Positions 49,440-59,569 of a DNA stretch of 64,000 nucleotides are shown here, one piece after another. Every line of letters begins with the position of its first letter. Position 1 is the stretch's first letter. The notes under the pieces are model-generated. The model saw nothing but the letters and a program-made list of their open reading frames with translations, was not told the DNA's origin and made no database searches. The stretch comes from Streptomyces sp. NBC_01288 (GTDB taxonomy: Bacteria > Actinomycetota > Actinomycetes > Streptomycetales > Streptomycetaceae), in the NCBI RefSeq assembly GCF_035982055.1, contig NZ_CP108427.1, positions 4,649,001-4,713,000 of the forward strand, in the 5' to 3' direction. The translations under genes and the position numbers were made by a program.

Positions 49440-51104
49440 CTACGAGCAGCGCTTCCCCTCCCCCGGCACCGCCCCCCGCAGCAAATACGCGTCGATCGCG
49501 GAGTCAATGCACGTACTGCCACGCCCATACGCGGTGTGCCCATCCCCCACATACGTCAGCAGCCGCCCCGAAGAGAGCTGGTGGGCCAAAGCCTGGGCCC
49601 ACCGGTACGGCGTCGCCGGATCCCGGGTCGTGCCGACGACCACGATCGGGGCGGCGCCCTTCGCCTCGATGCGGTGGGGTTCGCCCGTCGCCCTGACCGG
49701 CCAGTACGCGCAGTTCAGGGAGGCCCAGGCGAGGCCGTCGCCGAAGACCGGGGACGCCTTCTCGAAGGCGGGGAGGGCCTGCTCAACCTGGTCGGGGGTC
49801 GAGAAGGCGGCCGGGAGGTCGAGGCAGTTCACGGCGGCGTTGGCGAACATCAGGTTCGAGTAGCGGCCGTCGGCGTCCCGCTCGTAGTAGCTGTCGGAGA
49901 GGACGAGCAGCCCGGCGCCGTCCTTCTCCTTCATCGCCGACGTGAGCGCCTCGCGCAACTGCGGCCAGGCCGCCTCGTCGTACATCGCCGCGATCACGCC
50001 GGTGGTGGCGAGCGCCTCGCCCAGTTTGCGGCCGTCCGCGTCGCCGGTGGGGATCGGGTGTGCGTCGAGCTTCTTGAAGAAGGCCTTGAGGTTCGTCCCG
50101 ACCTTGGCGGGCTTCGTGCCCTTGCCGCCGAGCGGGCAGTCCGTCTGCCGTACGCAGTCCTTCGCGAAGGACTGGAACGCCGTCTCGAAGCCCGCCGTCT
50201 GGTCGAGGTTCATGCGGCGCGCGGGCAGGGACGGGTCCATCGCGCCGTCCAGGACGACGCGGCCGACGCGGTCCGGGAACAGTCCCGCGTACGTCGCCCC
50301 GAGGAACGTCCCGTACGACGCCCCGACGTACGTCAGTTTCTGATCCCCCAGCACCGCCCGCAGGACGTCCATGTCCCGCGCCGCCTCGATCGTCGAGACA
50401 TGGCGCAGGACATCGGGCGAGTGTGCGCCGCAGCCCTCCGCGAACTTCTTGTACTCGCCGACGAGTCGAGTGGTCTCGCGCCGGTCGTCGGGGGTGGTGT
50501 CGGTCTGCGTGAACGTGTCCATGGCCCGTCCGCCGAGGCACTCGACGGGCTCGCTGCGGGCGACGCCGCGGGGGTCCATCGCGACCATGTCGTAGCGGGC
50601 GCGCACCTCGGCCGGGTAGCCGATCCCGGCGTACTGCTGGAGATAGCCGACCGCCGAACCGCCCGGCCCGCCCGGGTTCACCATCAGCGAACCGAGCGGC
50701 TTGCCCTTGCCGGTGGCCTTCTTGCGGGCGACCGCGAGCCGGATGTCCCCCGCGGCGGGCTTGGCGTAGTCCAGCGGTGCCTTCATCGTGGCGCACTCGA
50801 AACCGGGGACACCGCAGGTGTGCCAACCGAGCTTCTGCCCGTAGTACGACGCCAGGGTGGACGGCGTCGACTGCGGCAGCGCGGCCAGCGCCACGTCCGC
50901 GGCCGGACTCGTCGCGGTCGTCGAGCTCCCCGGGGAACACGCGGACACGAGCAGCGCGGCTACGGCGAGCAATGTGCCGCCGGTCCTACGACTGCGCCGG
51001 CTCCGACGACTTCGACGGGCCTCGACCTCGACCTCGCTGAGCTGACTCGGCCGGCTCGGCTGACTGCTCCGGTCCGACCGGCGAAGGGGGCGCCTCATGT
51101 GCAT
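49440..51104 (-). CDS. Lipoprotein alpha/beta hydrolase (tripeptidyl-aminopeptidase type)
   Basis: 554 aa from ATG 51104. After an Arg-rich N-region comes a hydrophobic segment with lipobox LLVSAC (Cys about 56), so it is exported and lipid-anchored. The catalytic domain shows MVNPGGPGGSA (oxyanion loop), the nucleophile GASYGTFLG, and a C-terminal TAP-like domain (APIVVVGTTRDPATPY, GDGHTAYG with the catalytic His). Streptomyces encodes many such exopeptidases. It is the first gene right of the tRNA and starts the conserved block holB-tmk-topA. Confidence 0.9.
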   Translation of the reverse strand: MHMRRPLRRSDRSSQPSRPSQLSEVEVEARRSRRSRRSRRTGGTLLAVAALLVSACSPGSSTTATSPAADVALAALPQSTPSTLASYYGQKLGWHTCGVPGFECATMKAPLDYAKPAAGDIRLAVARKKATGKGKPLGSLMVNPGGPGGSAVGYLQQYAGIGYPAEVRARYDMVAMDPRGVARSEPVECLGGRAMDTFTQTDTTPDDRRETTRLVGEYKKFAEGCGAHSPDVLRHVSTIEAARDMDVLRAVLGDQKLTYVGASYGTFLGATYAGLFPDRVGRVVLDGAMDPSLPARRMNLDQTAGFETAFQSFAKDCVRQTDCPLGGKGTKPAKVGTNLKAFFKKLDAHPIPTGDADGRKLGEALATTGVIAAMYDEAAWPQLREALTSAMKEKDGAGLLVLSDSYYERDADGRYSNLMFANAAVNCLDLPAAFSTPDQVEQALPAFEKASPVFGDGLAWASLNCAYWPVRATGEPHRIEAKGAAPIVVVGTTRDPATPYRWAQALAHQLSSGRLLTYVGDGHTAYGRGSTCIDSAIDAYLLRGAVPGEGKRCS

Positions 51105-51223
51105 TCAGCGAGCGTAACGCTGTGCGATCACTTGAATGCCGTACGTGCACGATCCGCCCCGGACGAGTTACGCCGTCAACCTCACGCCCAGACAGTCGGC
51201 CCGCCGCAGCCGACTCGGCCCAC

Positions 51224-52429
51224 TCAGCCGGCTCTGAGCGCCAACGTCATCGCCTCCACCGCGAGCAACGGCGCCACATTCCGGTCGAGCGCCACGCGGC
51301 ACGCCCCGATCGCCTCGATGCGGCGCAACGTGGACTCCGGGGAGCCGGCGCGCGCGAGCCGCTCCAACGCGTCCTCGGCATCCGCGTTGGCGATCGCCAC
51401 CCGGGAACCGAACTGGAGGGCGAGCACATCCCGGTAGAACGCGGTGAGGTCGGTCAGCGCGAGGTCGAGACTGTCGCGCTGCGTACGCGTTCTCCGGCGC
51501 TTCTGCTTGTCCTCCAGGTCCTTCATCACCCCGGCCGTGCCCCGCGGCATCCGGCTGCCCTGGCCGCCGCCCATCGCGGCCTTCATCTCCTCGGTCTCCT
51601 TGTCGTCCATCTCCTCGGCCAGCTGCTTCGCGTCCTCGGCCGCCGCGTCCACCAACTCCTGGGCGGCCTTGAGGCACCCGCCGACGTCCTCGACGCGCAA
51701 CGGCAGCTTCAGTACGGCGGTCCGCCGCGCGCGTGCGTCCGGGTCGGTGGCCAGGCGGCGGGCCCGGTCGACATGGCCCTGCGTGGCGCGAGCCGCCCCC
51801 ATCGCCACGGCGGGCTCGACGCCCTCCCGCCGTACGAGCAGGTCGGCGATGGCCTCGACGGACGGCGTGCTCAGGTTCAGGTGGCGGCAGCGGGAGCGGA
51901 TCGTGGGGAGGACGTCCTCGATCGAGGGGGCGCAGAGGAGCCACACCGTGCGGGGGGCGGGTTCCTCCACGGCCTTGAGGACGGCGTTGGCCGACTTCTC
52001 GTTCAGCCGCTCGGCGTCCTCGACGAGGATGATCTGCCAGCGGCCGGTCGCCGGCGAGGTGAAGGACTTGCGGACCGTGTCCCGCATGTCGTCGGCGAGG
52101 ATCTGCGCGCCCACCGCGGCGACGGTGGTGACGTCCGCGTGGGTGCCGATCAGCGCCGTATGACAGCCGTCGCAGAAGCCGCAGCCGGGGCTGCCGCCGA
52201 GCGCGCGGTCGGGACTCACGCATTGAAGTGCGGCGGCGAAGGCCCGCGCCGCCTGATTGCGTCCCGCGCCGGGCGGCCCCGTGAACAGCCAGGCGTGCGT
52301 CATCTTCGACGCCTCCGGCGGGGCCGTGCCGGTGGTCGCCGCGGTGACGAAGGCGTCGGCGTCCCGAGCGGCGGCATCGAGCTGCTCGCTCACCTTCTCC
52401 TGGCCCACCAGGTCATCCCACACGGTCAT
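51224..52429 (-). CDS. holB: DNA polymerase III subunit delta-prime
   Basis: 401 aa, GTG or ATG start at 52429 (MTVWDDLVGQEKVSEQL). Clamp-loader AAA+ fold with GPPGAGRNQ in place of a true P-loop (no Lys-Ser/Thr), the normal degenerate site of delta-prime. A four-Cys zinc module (CVSPD ... CGFCDGC) and LVEDAERLNEKSANAVLKAVEEP, with the SRC-like sensor SRCRHL, follow. The C-terminal collar helices are longer than in E. coli. Adjacent to tmk, as in other actinobacteria. Confidence 0.93.
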   Translation of the reverse strand: MTVWDDLVGQEKVSEQLDAAARDADAFVTAATTGTAPPEASKMTHAWLFTGPPGAGRNQAARAFAAALQCVSPDRALGGSPGCGFCDGCHTALIGTHADVTTVAAVGAQILADDMRDTVRKSFTSPATGRWQIILVEDAERLNEKSANAVLKAVEEPAPRTVWLLCAPSIEDVLPTIRSRCRHLNLSTPSVEAIADLLVRREGVEPAVAMGAARATQGHVDRARRLATDPDARARRTAVLKLPLRVEDVGGCLKAAQELVDAAAEDAKQLAEEMDDKETEEMKAAMGGGQGSRMPRGTAGVMKDLEDKQKRRRTRTQRDSLDLALTDLTAFYRDVLALQFGSRVAIANADAEDALERLARAGSPESTLRRIEAIGACRVALDRNVAPLLAVEAMTLALRAG

Positions 52430-52551
52430 GGGTCACCGGCCCTTTCGTCACGCTTTGGGGTTACGCGATCCATTGTGCGGGTCACCACTGACAACGGGGG
52501 TCGAGGAGCGGCTCGGGGGGGGCGACGCACAGGTCACCGCCCCCGCTTCCG

Positions 52552-55500
52552 TCAGCCCCTGCGCCCCCGGCCACGACCCCGCCCACGCCCGGTGTCGTCG
52601 TCACGGTCGAAGTCGCCGTCCTCGCGCGGACCGAGCAGTTCGTCGGCCAGCGAGGGCAGGTCGTCCAGGGGAGTCTCCTCGGCCCAGTCGGGGCGCGGCC
52701 GGCGCCGGGGCGCACCCTGCTCGTCGACCTGGGGAAGCTCGCGGGTACGGTCCTCGCCGCCCTCGGTCCGGTCGCCCGGACGCTCGTCCCGGAAGAAGCC
52801 CGCGGGCACCCGGTCCGACGGCTCCTGACCACGCACCGGCGGCAGCACCGCGGTCTCGTCCGCGGCATCGGACCGCACGGGCGGCAGCACGGCCGTCTCC
52901 TCCGCAGCCGACACCGGCGGCAGTACGGCGGTCTCGTCCGCGGCCCCCGCAGGAGCGGGCGGTTGCGGCAGCTCGGCCGTCCGCTCGGAGTCACGCACCG
53001 CGGAGTCACGCACCGCGGAATCGGACGCCTCGGAGTCTCCGGACACCGACCGCAGCACGGCCGTCTCGTCCCCGGAACCTGAACCGGAATCGGAACCGGA
53101 GCCGGAGCTCACCGGCCGCAGCACAGCCGTGTCCTCCGCCGACCGCCCACGCGCACCGTCACCAGTCCCCGCACCCGGCTTCACCACCGGCGTCGGCACA
53201 GTCGACGCCTCAGGCCTGCCCGCCGGAGCCGAAGGAGCGGCCGGAACCGGAGGAGCCGTGGGCTGTCGAGCCGCCCGTTCCGCCGCGGCCGCCGCCTCCG
53301 CCGCCAAGCGGCGGGCCTCCTCCGCAGCGAGCAGGGCCGCTTCGGCCTTGCGCTGCTTCTCCAGCCGCCGCGCCTCGGCCTCGGCGCGCAGCCGGGCCTC
53401 GTCCTCGGCCTGCTTGCGAAGCCGGTCGGCCTCCGCCCTGCGGCGGGTCTCCTCGGCGGCGCGGGCCTCTTCCTCGGCGAGGAGGCGGGCCTTCTCCTCC
53501 TCGGCACGCCTGCGTGCGTCCTCGGCGCGCTGCCGGGCCTCTTCCGCCTGTCGTTCGGCCTCTCGACGCTGGGCCTCCTCCAGCTCGCGCCGCTTGCGCT
53601 CCTCCTCCTCGGCGCGCAGCTGGGCGAGCTGCTCCTGACGCTCACGCTCCAGGCGCTCTTCCTCGGCCTTGCGCGCGGCCTCTTCCTCGGCCTTGCGGCG
53701 GGCCTCCTCCTCGGCGGCCTTGCGCGCCTCCTCCTGGGCCTTGATCTCGGCCTCGGAGAGCGGCAGGACGGTGTCGAGGCGGTGCCGGATCACCGTGGTG
53801 ACGGCCTCGGGCTCCTGGCCCGCGTCGACCACCAGGTAGCGGCTCGGGTCGGCGGCGGCCAGGGTGAGGAAACCGGACCGTACGCGCGCGTGGAACTCGG
53901 CGGGCTCCGACTCCAGTCGGTCCGGCGCCTCGGTGAACCGCTCGCGGGCGGTCTCCGGGTCCACGTCCAGCAGGACGGTCATGTGCGGGACGAGTCCGTC
54001 GGTCGCCCAGCGGTTGATGCGGGCGATCTCGGTCGGGGACAGGTCCCGGCCGGCGCCCTGGTAGGCGACGGAGGAATCGATGTAGCGGTCGGAGACGACG
54101 ATCGCGCCGCGCTCCAGGGCGGGCCGTACGACCGTGTCGACGTGCTCCGCACGGTCGGCGGCGTAGAGCAGCGCCTCCGCGCGGTGGGACAGTCCCGCCG
54201 ACGACACGTCGAGCAGGATCGACCGCAGCCGCTTGCCGACCGGTGTCGCGCCGGGCTCGCGGGTGAGCACGACCTCGTGTCCCTTGCCCCTTATCCACTC
54301 GGCGAGGGCTTCGGCCTGGGTGGACTTCCCGGCGCCGTCGCCGCCCTCCAGGGCGATGAAGAAGCCGGTGTTCGCGGGCACGGTGTCGGGGTCGTCGCCG
54401 CCGAGCAGCGCGTCGCGCAGATCGTGCCGCAGCGGCACTCCCGCGCGGTCGTCGACCTTGGCCAGGACCAGTGCGGCGACCGGCAGCAGCAGGGCGCCGA
54501 CCAGCATCAGGGTGAACGCGGCGCCGCCGTGCGCGAACACGAACTTGCCGTTCTCCAGGCGGTGCGGGCCGATCAGCGCGGCCACCAGGGGGGCGATCAG
54601 CGCGCCGAGCGCGACCGCGACCCGTACGACCGCGTGCAGGTGCTCGGTGGTGCGGGCCCGCCGGTAGTCCTCGGCCTCCTGGTCGAGCAGGGTGTGCCCG
54701 GTGTTGGCGGCCACGCCCGCGCCGATGCCGGCGAGCGTGACGATCAGCAGCACGGTGGTGACGTCCGGGACCAGGCCCGCGGCGAGCAGCGCGATGCCGG
54801 TGAAGGCGATGGCGAGGGTCAGCAGGCGGCGCCGCGACAGCGTCGGCAGCAGGGCGGGTGCCGTACGGATGCCGACCACAACCCCGCCGGTCAGTCCGAG
54901 GACCAGCAGTCCGAAGGTCACCGGGCCGCCGTGCAGATCCTGGGCCTGGAGCACGGACACGGCGACGGCGGCGGAGATCGCCGCGGCGACGGCCGCGCAG
55001 GCGACCACGAGCAGCGCGATCGCGCCCGTACGGCCCTTGTCGACGCCGGTGCCCGTCCGGGGGCGGCGCAGTCCTTCGAGCGGCGACCGCGCGCGCGGGG
55101 TGCGGATTCCGGGCAGTTCCAGGGCGGTCAGGACGGAGAGCGACGCGGCGAACAGGCCGGCCGCGACGTACGAACCGAGCGCGGCGTGGTGCTGGTCGAA
55201 CCAGGCGACGCCCGTGCCCAGCAGGTTGTTGAGCAGGGCCGCCACGACGAGTGCGGCGGCCGCGAGGGGGATCGCCACGAAGCTGGTGCGCAGCGACAGC
55301 CGGCGCAGCGCGTCCATGTGGTCGGGCAGCGGCCGGACCGTGGCGCCCTCAAGCGGCGGAGCGGGCAGCAGGGCGGGCCCGGCGCTCTCGCGGCACACCG
55401 TCCAGAAGCGCTCGGCGACCCCGGTCACGAAGGCGGTCACCAGGAGCACGGCCAGTGCGTTGTCCGGAGTCCAGTCGATCCACAGCGGGGCGACGATCAG

Positions 55501-55890
55501 CAGCGCGGCCCGCAGACCGTCGGCGCCGACCATGGTCCAGCGCCGGTCGAGCGGACCCTCCTGGGAGGTGAGCGAGGTGAGCGGGCCGAGCAGCACCGCC
55601 CCGAAGAGCAGCGTCGCCAGGATGCGCGCCCCGAAGACGGTCGCCACCGCGAACGCCACACCCCGATAACCACCACCGAACGAGCCCTGGGCGATGGCCG
55701 CCTGGAAGGCGAGCACGACCAGGACCAGCAGGGCGAGGGTGTCACCGACACCCGTCACGAGCTGTGCGCTCCACAACCGCTTGAGTTGCGGCTGGCGCAG
55801 CAGGGCGCGGACGGCACGCTCGCGGGAGTCCGCGACAAGGGCGTCGTCGGGGGCCGGCTGGTGGGCCGTTGGCTGCTCGGCTGGCGTCAT
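52552..55890 (-). CDS. tmk: MFS-like membrane domain fused to thymidylate kinase
   Basis: 1112 aa. Residues about 35-490 form a 12-helix MFS-like module. The dTMP kinase domain follows (about 515-720): P-loop EGGDGAGKSTQ, the DR(Y/H) element REPGATPVG, SDRYIDSSVAYQG and a LID-like Arg region. Then comes a 150-residue charged Glu/Ala/Arg coiled coil, and finally a Pro/Thr-rich acidic tail with several TAVLPPV repeats. The same fusion is known throughout Streptomyces; the transporter part has no established role. The kinase makes dTDP for DNA synthesis. Confidence 0.93.
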   Translation of the reverse strand: MTPAEQPTAHQPAPDDALVADSRERAVRALLRQPQLKRLWSAQLVTGVGDTLALLVLVVLAFQAAIAQGSFGGGYRGVAFAVATVFGARILATLLFGAVLLGPLTSLTSQEGPLDRRWTMVGADGLRAALLIVAPLWIDWTPDNALAVLLVTAFVTGVAERFWTVCRESAGPALLPAPPLEGATVRPLPDHMDALRRLSLRTSFVAIPLAAAALVVAALLNNLLGTGVAWFDQHHAALGSYVAAGLFAASLSVLTALELPGIRTPRARSPLEGLRRPRTGTGVDKGRTGAIALLVVACAAVAAAISAAVAVSVLQAQDLHGGPVTFGLLVLGLTGGVVVGIRTAPALLPTLSRRRLLTLAIAFTGIALLAAGLVPDVTTVLLIVTLAGIGAGVAANTGHTLLDQEAEDYRRARTTEHLHAVVRVAVALGALIAPLVAALIGPHRLENGKFVFAHGGAAFTLMLVGALLLPVAALVLAKVDDRAGVPLRHDLRDALLGGDDPDTVPANTGFFIALEGGDGAGKSTQAEALAEWIRGKGHEVVLTREPGATPVGKRLRSILLDVSSAGLSHRAEALLYAADRAEHVDTVVRPALERGAIVVSDRYIDSSVAYQGAGRDLSPTEIARINRWATDGLVPHMTVLLDVDPETARERFTEAPDRLESEPAEFHARVRSGFLTLAAADPSRYLVVDAGQEPEAVTTVIRHRLDTVLPLSEAEIKAQEEARKAAEEEARRKAEEEAARKAEEERLERERQEQLAQLRAEEEERKRRELEEAQRREAERQAEEARQRAEDARRRAEEEKARLLAEEEARAAEETRRRAEADRLRKQAEDEARLRAEAEARRLEKQRKAEAALLAAEEARRLAAEAAAAAERAARQPTAPPVPAAPSAPAGRPEASTVPTPVVKPGAGTGDGARGRSAEDTAVLRPVSSGSGSDSGSGSGDETAVLRSVSGDSEASDSAVRDSAVRDSERTAELPQPPAPAGAADETAVLPPVSAAEETAVLPPVRSDAADETAVLPPVRGQEPSDRVPAGFFRDERPGDRTEGGEDRTRELPQVDEQGAPRRRPRPDWAEETPLDDLPSLADELLGPREDGDFDRDDDTGRGRGRGRGRRG

Positions 55891-55945
55891 GCTTTCAGCC
55901 TATCGGCAGCCACCGACAACAAGCCGCGCCCGCCCGGACCTGCGC

Positions 55946-55976
55946 ACGCCCCGACACCAAAGTGATGCCGGGGCGT
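55946..55976 (-). terminator. Terminator after topA
   Basis: ACGCCCCG (55946) pairs with CGGGGCGT (55969), 50 bp after the topA stop on the minus strand. Confidence 0.5.
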
Positions 55977-56026
55977 TCGTTTCGCGACCCTGTGGTGCAG
56001 GAAGCGTGCGCTCCCCAACCGTCCGA

Positions 56027-58867
56027 TCAGTCTTCGGACGTCACCTTGGAGGTGGCCGTCTTCTTGGCCGTCGCGGTCTTGGCGGCGGTGGTCGTCTTCT
56101 TGGCGGCCGTCGTCGTCTTCTTCGCCACGGCCTTCTTCGCCGTCGTCGTCTTCTTGGCGGGCGCCTTCTTGGCCGCCGTCTTCTTCGCCGGGGCCTTCTT
56201 CGCCGTCTTCTTGGCGGGCGACTTGGCCCGCTTCTCGGCGAGCAGCTCGTAGCCGCGCTCCGGGGTGATCTCCTCGACACTGTCGTCGGAGCGGAGGGTC
56301 GCGTTGGTCTCGCCGTCGGTGACGTACGGACCGAAGCGGCCGTCCTTGACGACGACGGGCTTCTCGCTGACCGGGTCGGTGCCCAGTTCCTTCAGCGGCG
56401 GCTTGCCGGCGGCCCGGCCGCGCTGCTTGGGCTGGGAGTAGATCTCCAGCGCCTCTTCGAGGGTGATCGTGAAGAGCTGGTCCTCGGCCGTCAGCGAGCG
56501 GGAGTCCGTGCCCTTCTTCAGGTACGGCCCGTAGCGCCCGTTCTGCGCGGTGATCTCCACGCCCTCGGCGTCCTTGCCGACGACGCGCGGCAGCGACATC
56601 AGCTTGAGGGCGTCGGCGAGCGTCACCGTGTCGAGGGTCATCGACTTGAACAGCGAGGCCGTACGCGGCTTGACGGCGTTCTTCCCGGTCTTCGGGGTGC
56701 CCTCGGGGAGCACCTCGGTGACGTACGGGCCGTAGCGGCCGTCGCGGGCGATGATCTGGTTGCCCGACTCCGGGTCGGCACCGAGCTCGAAGTCACCGCT
56801 CGGCTTGGCGAGCAGCTCCTCCGCGAGCTCGACCGTCAGCTCGTCGGGGGCCAGGTCCTCCTGCACGTCGGCGCGCTGGTGGTTCTCGGAGTCCTTCTCG
56901 CCGCGCTCCACGTAGGGGCCGTAGCGGCCGACGCGCAGCATGATGTCGTTGCCGACCGGGAAGGACGACACCTCGCGGGCGTCGATCGCGCCCAGGTCGG
57001 TGACGAGTTCCTTGAGGCCGCCCAGGTGGTCGCCGTCGCCGTTGCCGGCCTCGGCGGCGCCCGTCGCCTCGCCCTCGCCGAAGTAGAAGCGCCGCAGCCA
57101 CGGCACGGCCTGCGCCTCGCCGCTGGCGATGCGGTCGAGGTCGTCCTCCATCTTGGCGGTGAAGCTGTAGTCGACGAGCCGACCGAAGTGCTTCTCCAGG
57201 AGGTTGACGACGGCGAAGGACAGGAAGGACGGCACCAGGGCCGTGCCCTTCTTGAAGACGTAGCCGCGGTCGAGGATCGTGCCGATGATCGACGCGTACG
57301 TCGACGGGCGGCCGATCTCGCGCTCTTCGAGCTCCTTGACGAGGCTGGCCTCGGTGTAGCGGGCCGGGGGCTTGGTGGCGTGCCCGTCGACCGTGATCTC
57401 CTCGGCGCTGAGCGCGTCGCCCTCGGCGACCTGCGGCAGCCTGCGCTCGCGGTCGTCCAGCTCCGCGTTCGGGTCGTCGGCGCCCTCTACGTAGGCCTTC
57501 AAGAAGCCGTGGAAGGTGATCGTCTTGCCGGAGGCGCTGAACTCGACGTCCCGGCCGTCGGACGAGGTGCCCGCGATCTTCACGGTGACGGAGTTGCCGA
57601 CCGCGTCCTTCATCTGGGAGGCGACGGTCCGCTTCCAGATCAGCTCGTACAGCCTGAACTGGTCACCGGTCAGGCCGGTCTCGGCGGGCGTGCGGAAACG
57701 ATCACCCGAGGGGCGGATCGCCTCGTGCGCCTCCTGGGCGTTCTTGACCTTCCCGGCGTACACGCGGGGCTGGGCCGGCAGGTAGTCGGCGCCGTACAGC
57801 TGCGTCACCTGGGCGCGGGCGGCGGTGATCGCCGTCTCGCTCAGGGTCGTGGAGTCCGTACGCATGTAGGTGATGTAGCCGTTCTCGTACAGCTTCTGCG
57901 CGACCTGCATGGTGGCCTTCGCCCCGAAACCGAGCTTGCGGCTGGCCTCCTGCTGGAGCGTCGTCGTACGGAACGGGGCGTACGGAGAACGTCGATACGG
58001 CTTCGACTCGACGGACCGGACGGCGAACCGCGTGTCCTCCAGGGCGGCGGCCAGCGCGCGGGCGTTGGTCTCGTCGAGGTGGAGGGTGTTCGCGCCCTTG
58101 ATCTGGCCCAGGGAGTCGAAATCGCGCCCCTGGGCGACGCGCTTGCCGTCGACGGCCTGGAGGCGTGCGACAAGGGTCGACGGGTCGCTCGCGTCGCCCG
58201 CCCGGCCGGTCCCGAAGGTGCCGGTCAGGTCCCAGTACTCAGCGGAACGGAACGCGATGCGCTCGCGCTCACGCTCGACGACGAGCCGGGTGGCGACGGA
58301 CTGGACACGGCCGGCCGACAGGCGCGGCATGACCTTCTTCCAGAGGACCGGTGAGACCTCGTAGCCGTAGAGGCGGTCGAGGATACGGCGGGTCTCCTGG
58401 GCGTCGACCAGGGGCTGGTTGAGGTCGCGCGGGTTGGCGACGGCGGCGCGGATCGCGTCCTTGGTGATCTCGTGGAACACCATGCGCTTGACCGGGACCT
58501 TGGGCTTCAGGACCTCAAGAAGGTGCCACGCGATGGCCTCGCCCTCGCGGTCCTCATCGGTGGCGAGGAAGAGTTCGTCGGAGTCCTTGAGCAGGTCCTT
58601 GAGCTTCTTGACCTGGGCCCGCTTGTCGGCGTTGACCACATAGATCGGCGCGAAGTCGTGGTCGACGTCCACACCGAGGCGGCGGACCTCGCCGGTGTAC
58701 TTCTCGGGCACCTCCGCGGCGCCGTTGGGAAGGTCGCGGATGTGCCCGACGCTCGCCTCGACGACATATCCGGGGCCCAGGTAGCCCTTGATCGTCTTCG
58801 CCTTGGCAGGGGACTCGACGATGACGAGTCGGCGGCCGCCGTGTGCGGTCTCGCTGGTCGGGGACAA
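56027..58867 (-). CDS. topA: DNA topoisomerase I
   Basis: 946 aa from a TTG at 58867 (GGAGAG upstream; the open frame to 59122 looks non-coding, and this length agrees with Streptomyces TopA). TOPRIM domain (about 15-140) starts RRLVIVESPAKAKTIKGYLG, with DEDREGEAIAWHL further on. The active-site Tyr334 lies in GYITYMRTDS. Several repeated GRYGPY modules replace zinc fingers, and the end is a Lys/Ala-rich tail (about 890-946), characteristic of actinobacterial TopA, giving high processivity. Relaxes negative supercoils. Confidence 0.96.
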   Translation of the reverse strand: MSPTSETAHGGRRLVIVESPAKAKTIKGYLGPGYVVEASVGHIRDLPNGAAEVPEKYTGEVRRLGVDVDHDFAPIYVVNADKRAQVKKLKDLLKDSDELFLATDEDREGEAIAWHLLEVLKPKVPVKRMVFHEITKDAIRAAVANPRDLNQPLVDAQETRRILDRLYGYEVSPVLWKKVMPRLSAGRVQSVATRLVVERERERIAFRSAEYWDLTGTFGTGRAGDASDPSTLVARLQAVDGKRVAQGRDFDSLGQIKGANTLHLDETNARALAAALEDTRFAVRSVESKPYRRSPYAPFRTTTLQQEASRKLGFGAKATMQVAQKLYENGYITYMRTDSTTLSETAITAARAQVTQLYGADYLPAQPRVYAGKVKNAQEAHEAIRPSGDRFRTPAETGLTGDQFRLYELIWKRTVASQMKDAVGNSVTVKIAGTSSDGRDVEFSASGKTITFHGFLKAYVEGADDPNAELDDRERRLPQVAEGDALSAEEITVDGHATKPPARYTEASLVKELEEREIGRPSTYASIIGTILDRGYVFKKGTALVPSFLSFAVVNLLEKHFGRLVDYSFTAKMEDDLDRIASGEAQAVPWLRRFYFGEGEATGAAEAGNGDGDHLGGLKELVTDLGAIDAREVSSFPVGNDIMLRVGRYGPYVERGEKDSENHQRADVQEDLAPDELTVELAEELLAKPSGDFELGADPESGNQIIARDGRYGPYVTEVLPEGTPKTGKNAVKPRTASLFKSMTLDTVTLADALKLMSLPRVVGKDAEGVEITAQNGRYGPYLKKGTDSRSLTAEDQLFTITLEEALEIYSQPKQRGRAAGKPPLKELGTDPVSEKPVVVKDGRFGPYVTDGETNATLRSDDSVEEITPERGYELLAEKRAKSPAKKTAKKAPAKKTAAKKAPAKKTTTAKKAVAKKTTTAAKKTTTAAKTATAKKTATSKVTSED

Positions 58868-59276
58868 CTTCGCTCTTCTCTCCGGTCGACGCTGGGGCCT
58901 CCCCCGGGGCAGGCGGCTCCGGGGAGGAGCAGGTGCGTTTCCGCGTCGTTCGGTACGTGCTCTCGGTGATCCGGTGGGAGGTCCTCGTAGCGGGGCTACC
59001 AGGGCCTTCGACCGGCTCGGCGAGACTGCGTGCCGGGCGGCGTGGGGACGTGCCTGCATCTCCCCGGGGGTGCTCAGTCCCGGGGTCGGGTCATGGTGAC
59101 GCTGCGGAGTGTGACGGTACATCCCGCCCCCGTGTCAAACGGGAAAAGCCCGCAACGGCCACTCGAACGGTAACCCGACTACCGCCATTCCTGCCGCCCG
59201 GAGTCCCCACCGGGCTTTTCGGAGCCATCCGGAGGGTGATCTCCCACCTGGCCGCGCCGCAGCTCCGGCGCGGGGC
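58868..59276. other. Upstream region of topA
   Basis: About 410 bp with no supported gene. Should hold the supercoiling-sensitive topA promoter on the minus strand; no confident boxes identified. Confidence 0.5.
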
Positions 59277-59474
59277 TCAGACGTGCAGGAAGCACCAGGT
59301 TCCGAGGAGCAGGGCGACGACCGCGGCGAGGCTCGCGAGGGTCGCCGATGCGACCGGGCTCACACCCTGGGCGACGGGTTCGCGGTGCCGGACCCTGGCC
59401 ACGGTCCACAGCAGCAGCGCGGCTCCGAACAGGGCGAACACCGACCCCGCGAAGATCGCCGGCCCGCTCTCCAT
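59277..59474 (-). CDS. Small two-TM membrane protein
   Basis: 65 aa from ATG 59474, with GGGAGGGGAC upstream. Two hydrophobic segments (about 6-26 and 43-63) joined by a short basic loop RVRHREPVAQ. No named family. It lies between the kinase gene and topA on the same strand as both. Confidence 0.7.
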   Translation of the reverse strand: MESGPAIFAGSVFALFGAALLLWTVARVRHREPVAQGVSPVASATLASLAAVVALLLGTWCFLHV

Positions 59475-59569
59475 ACGTGTCCCCTCCCGACCTGATACCC
59501 CGGTCCGGGAGGCTGGCACCCATGGGCGACGGACAGGCCAACTCCCGGTGAATTCGCGGCGGACAGCGC

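Noticed and set aside
49322..49440. GC-rich palindromic stretch between tRNA-Thr and the peptidase gene
   Set aside because: Several CCCCCGG/CCGGGGG matches could form stems, but no arrangement is clearly a terminator or a mobile repeat.
55694..58354. 886-codon plus-strand frame across tmk start and topA
   Set aside because: Antisense shadow of topA created by high GC; all domain motifs are on the minus strand.
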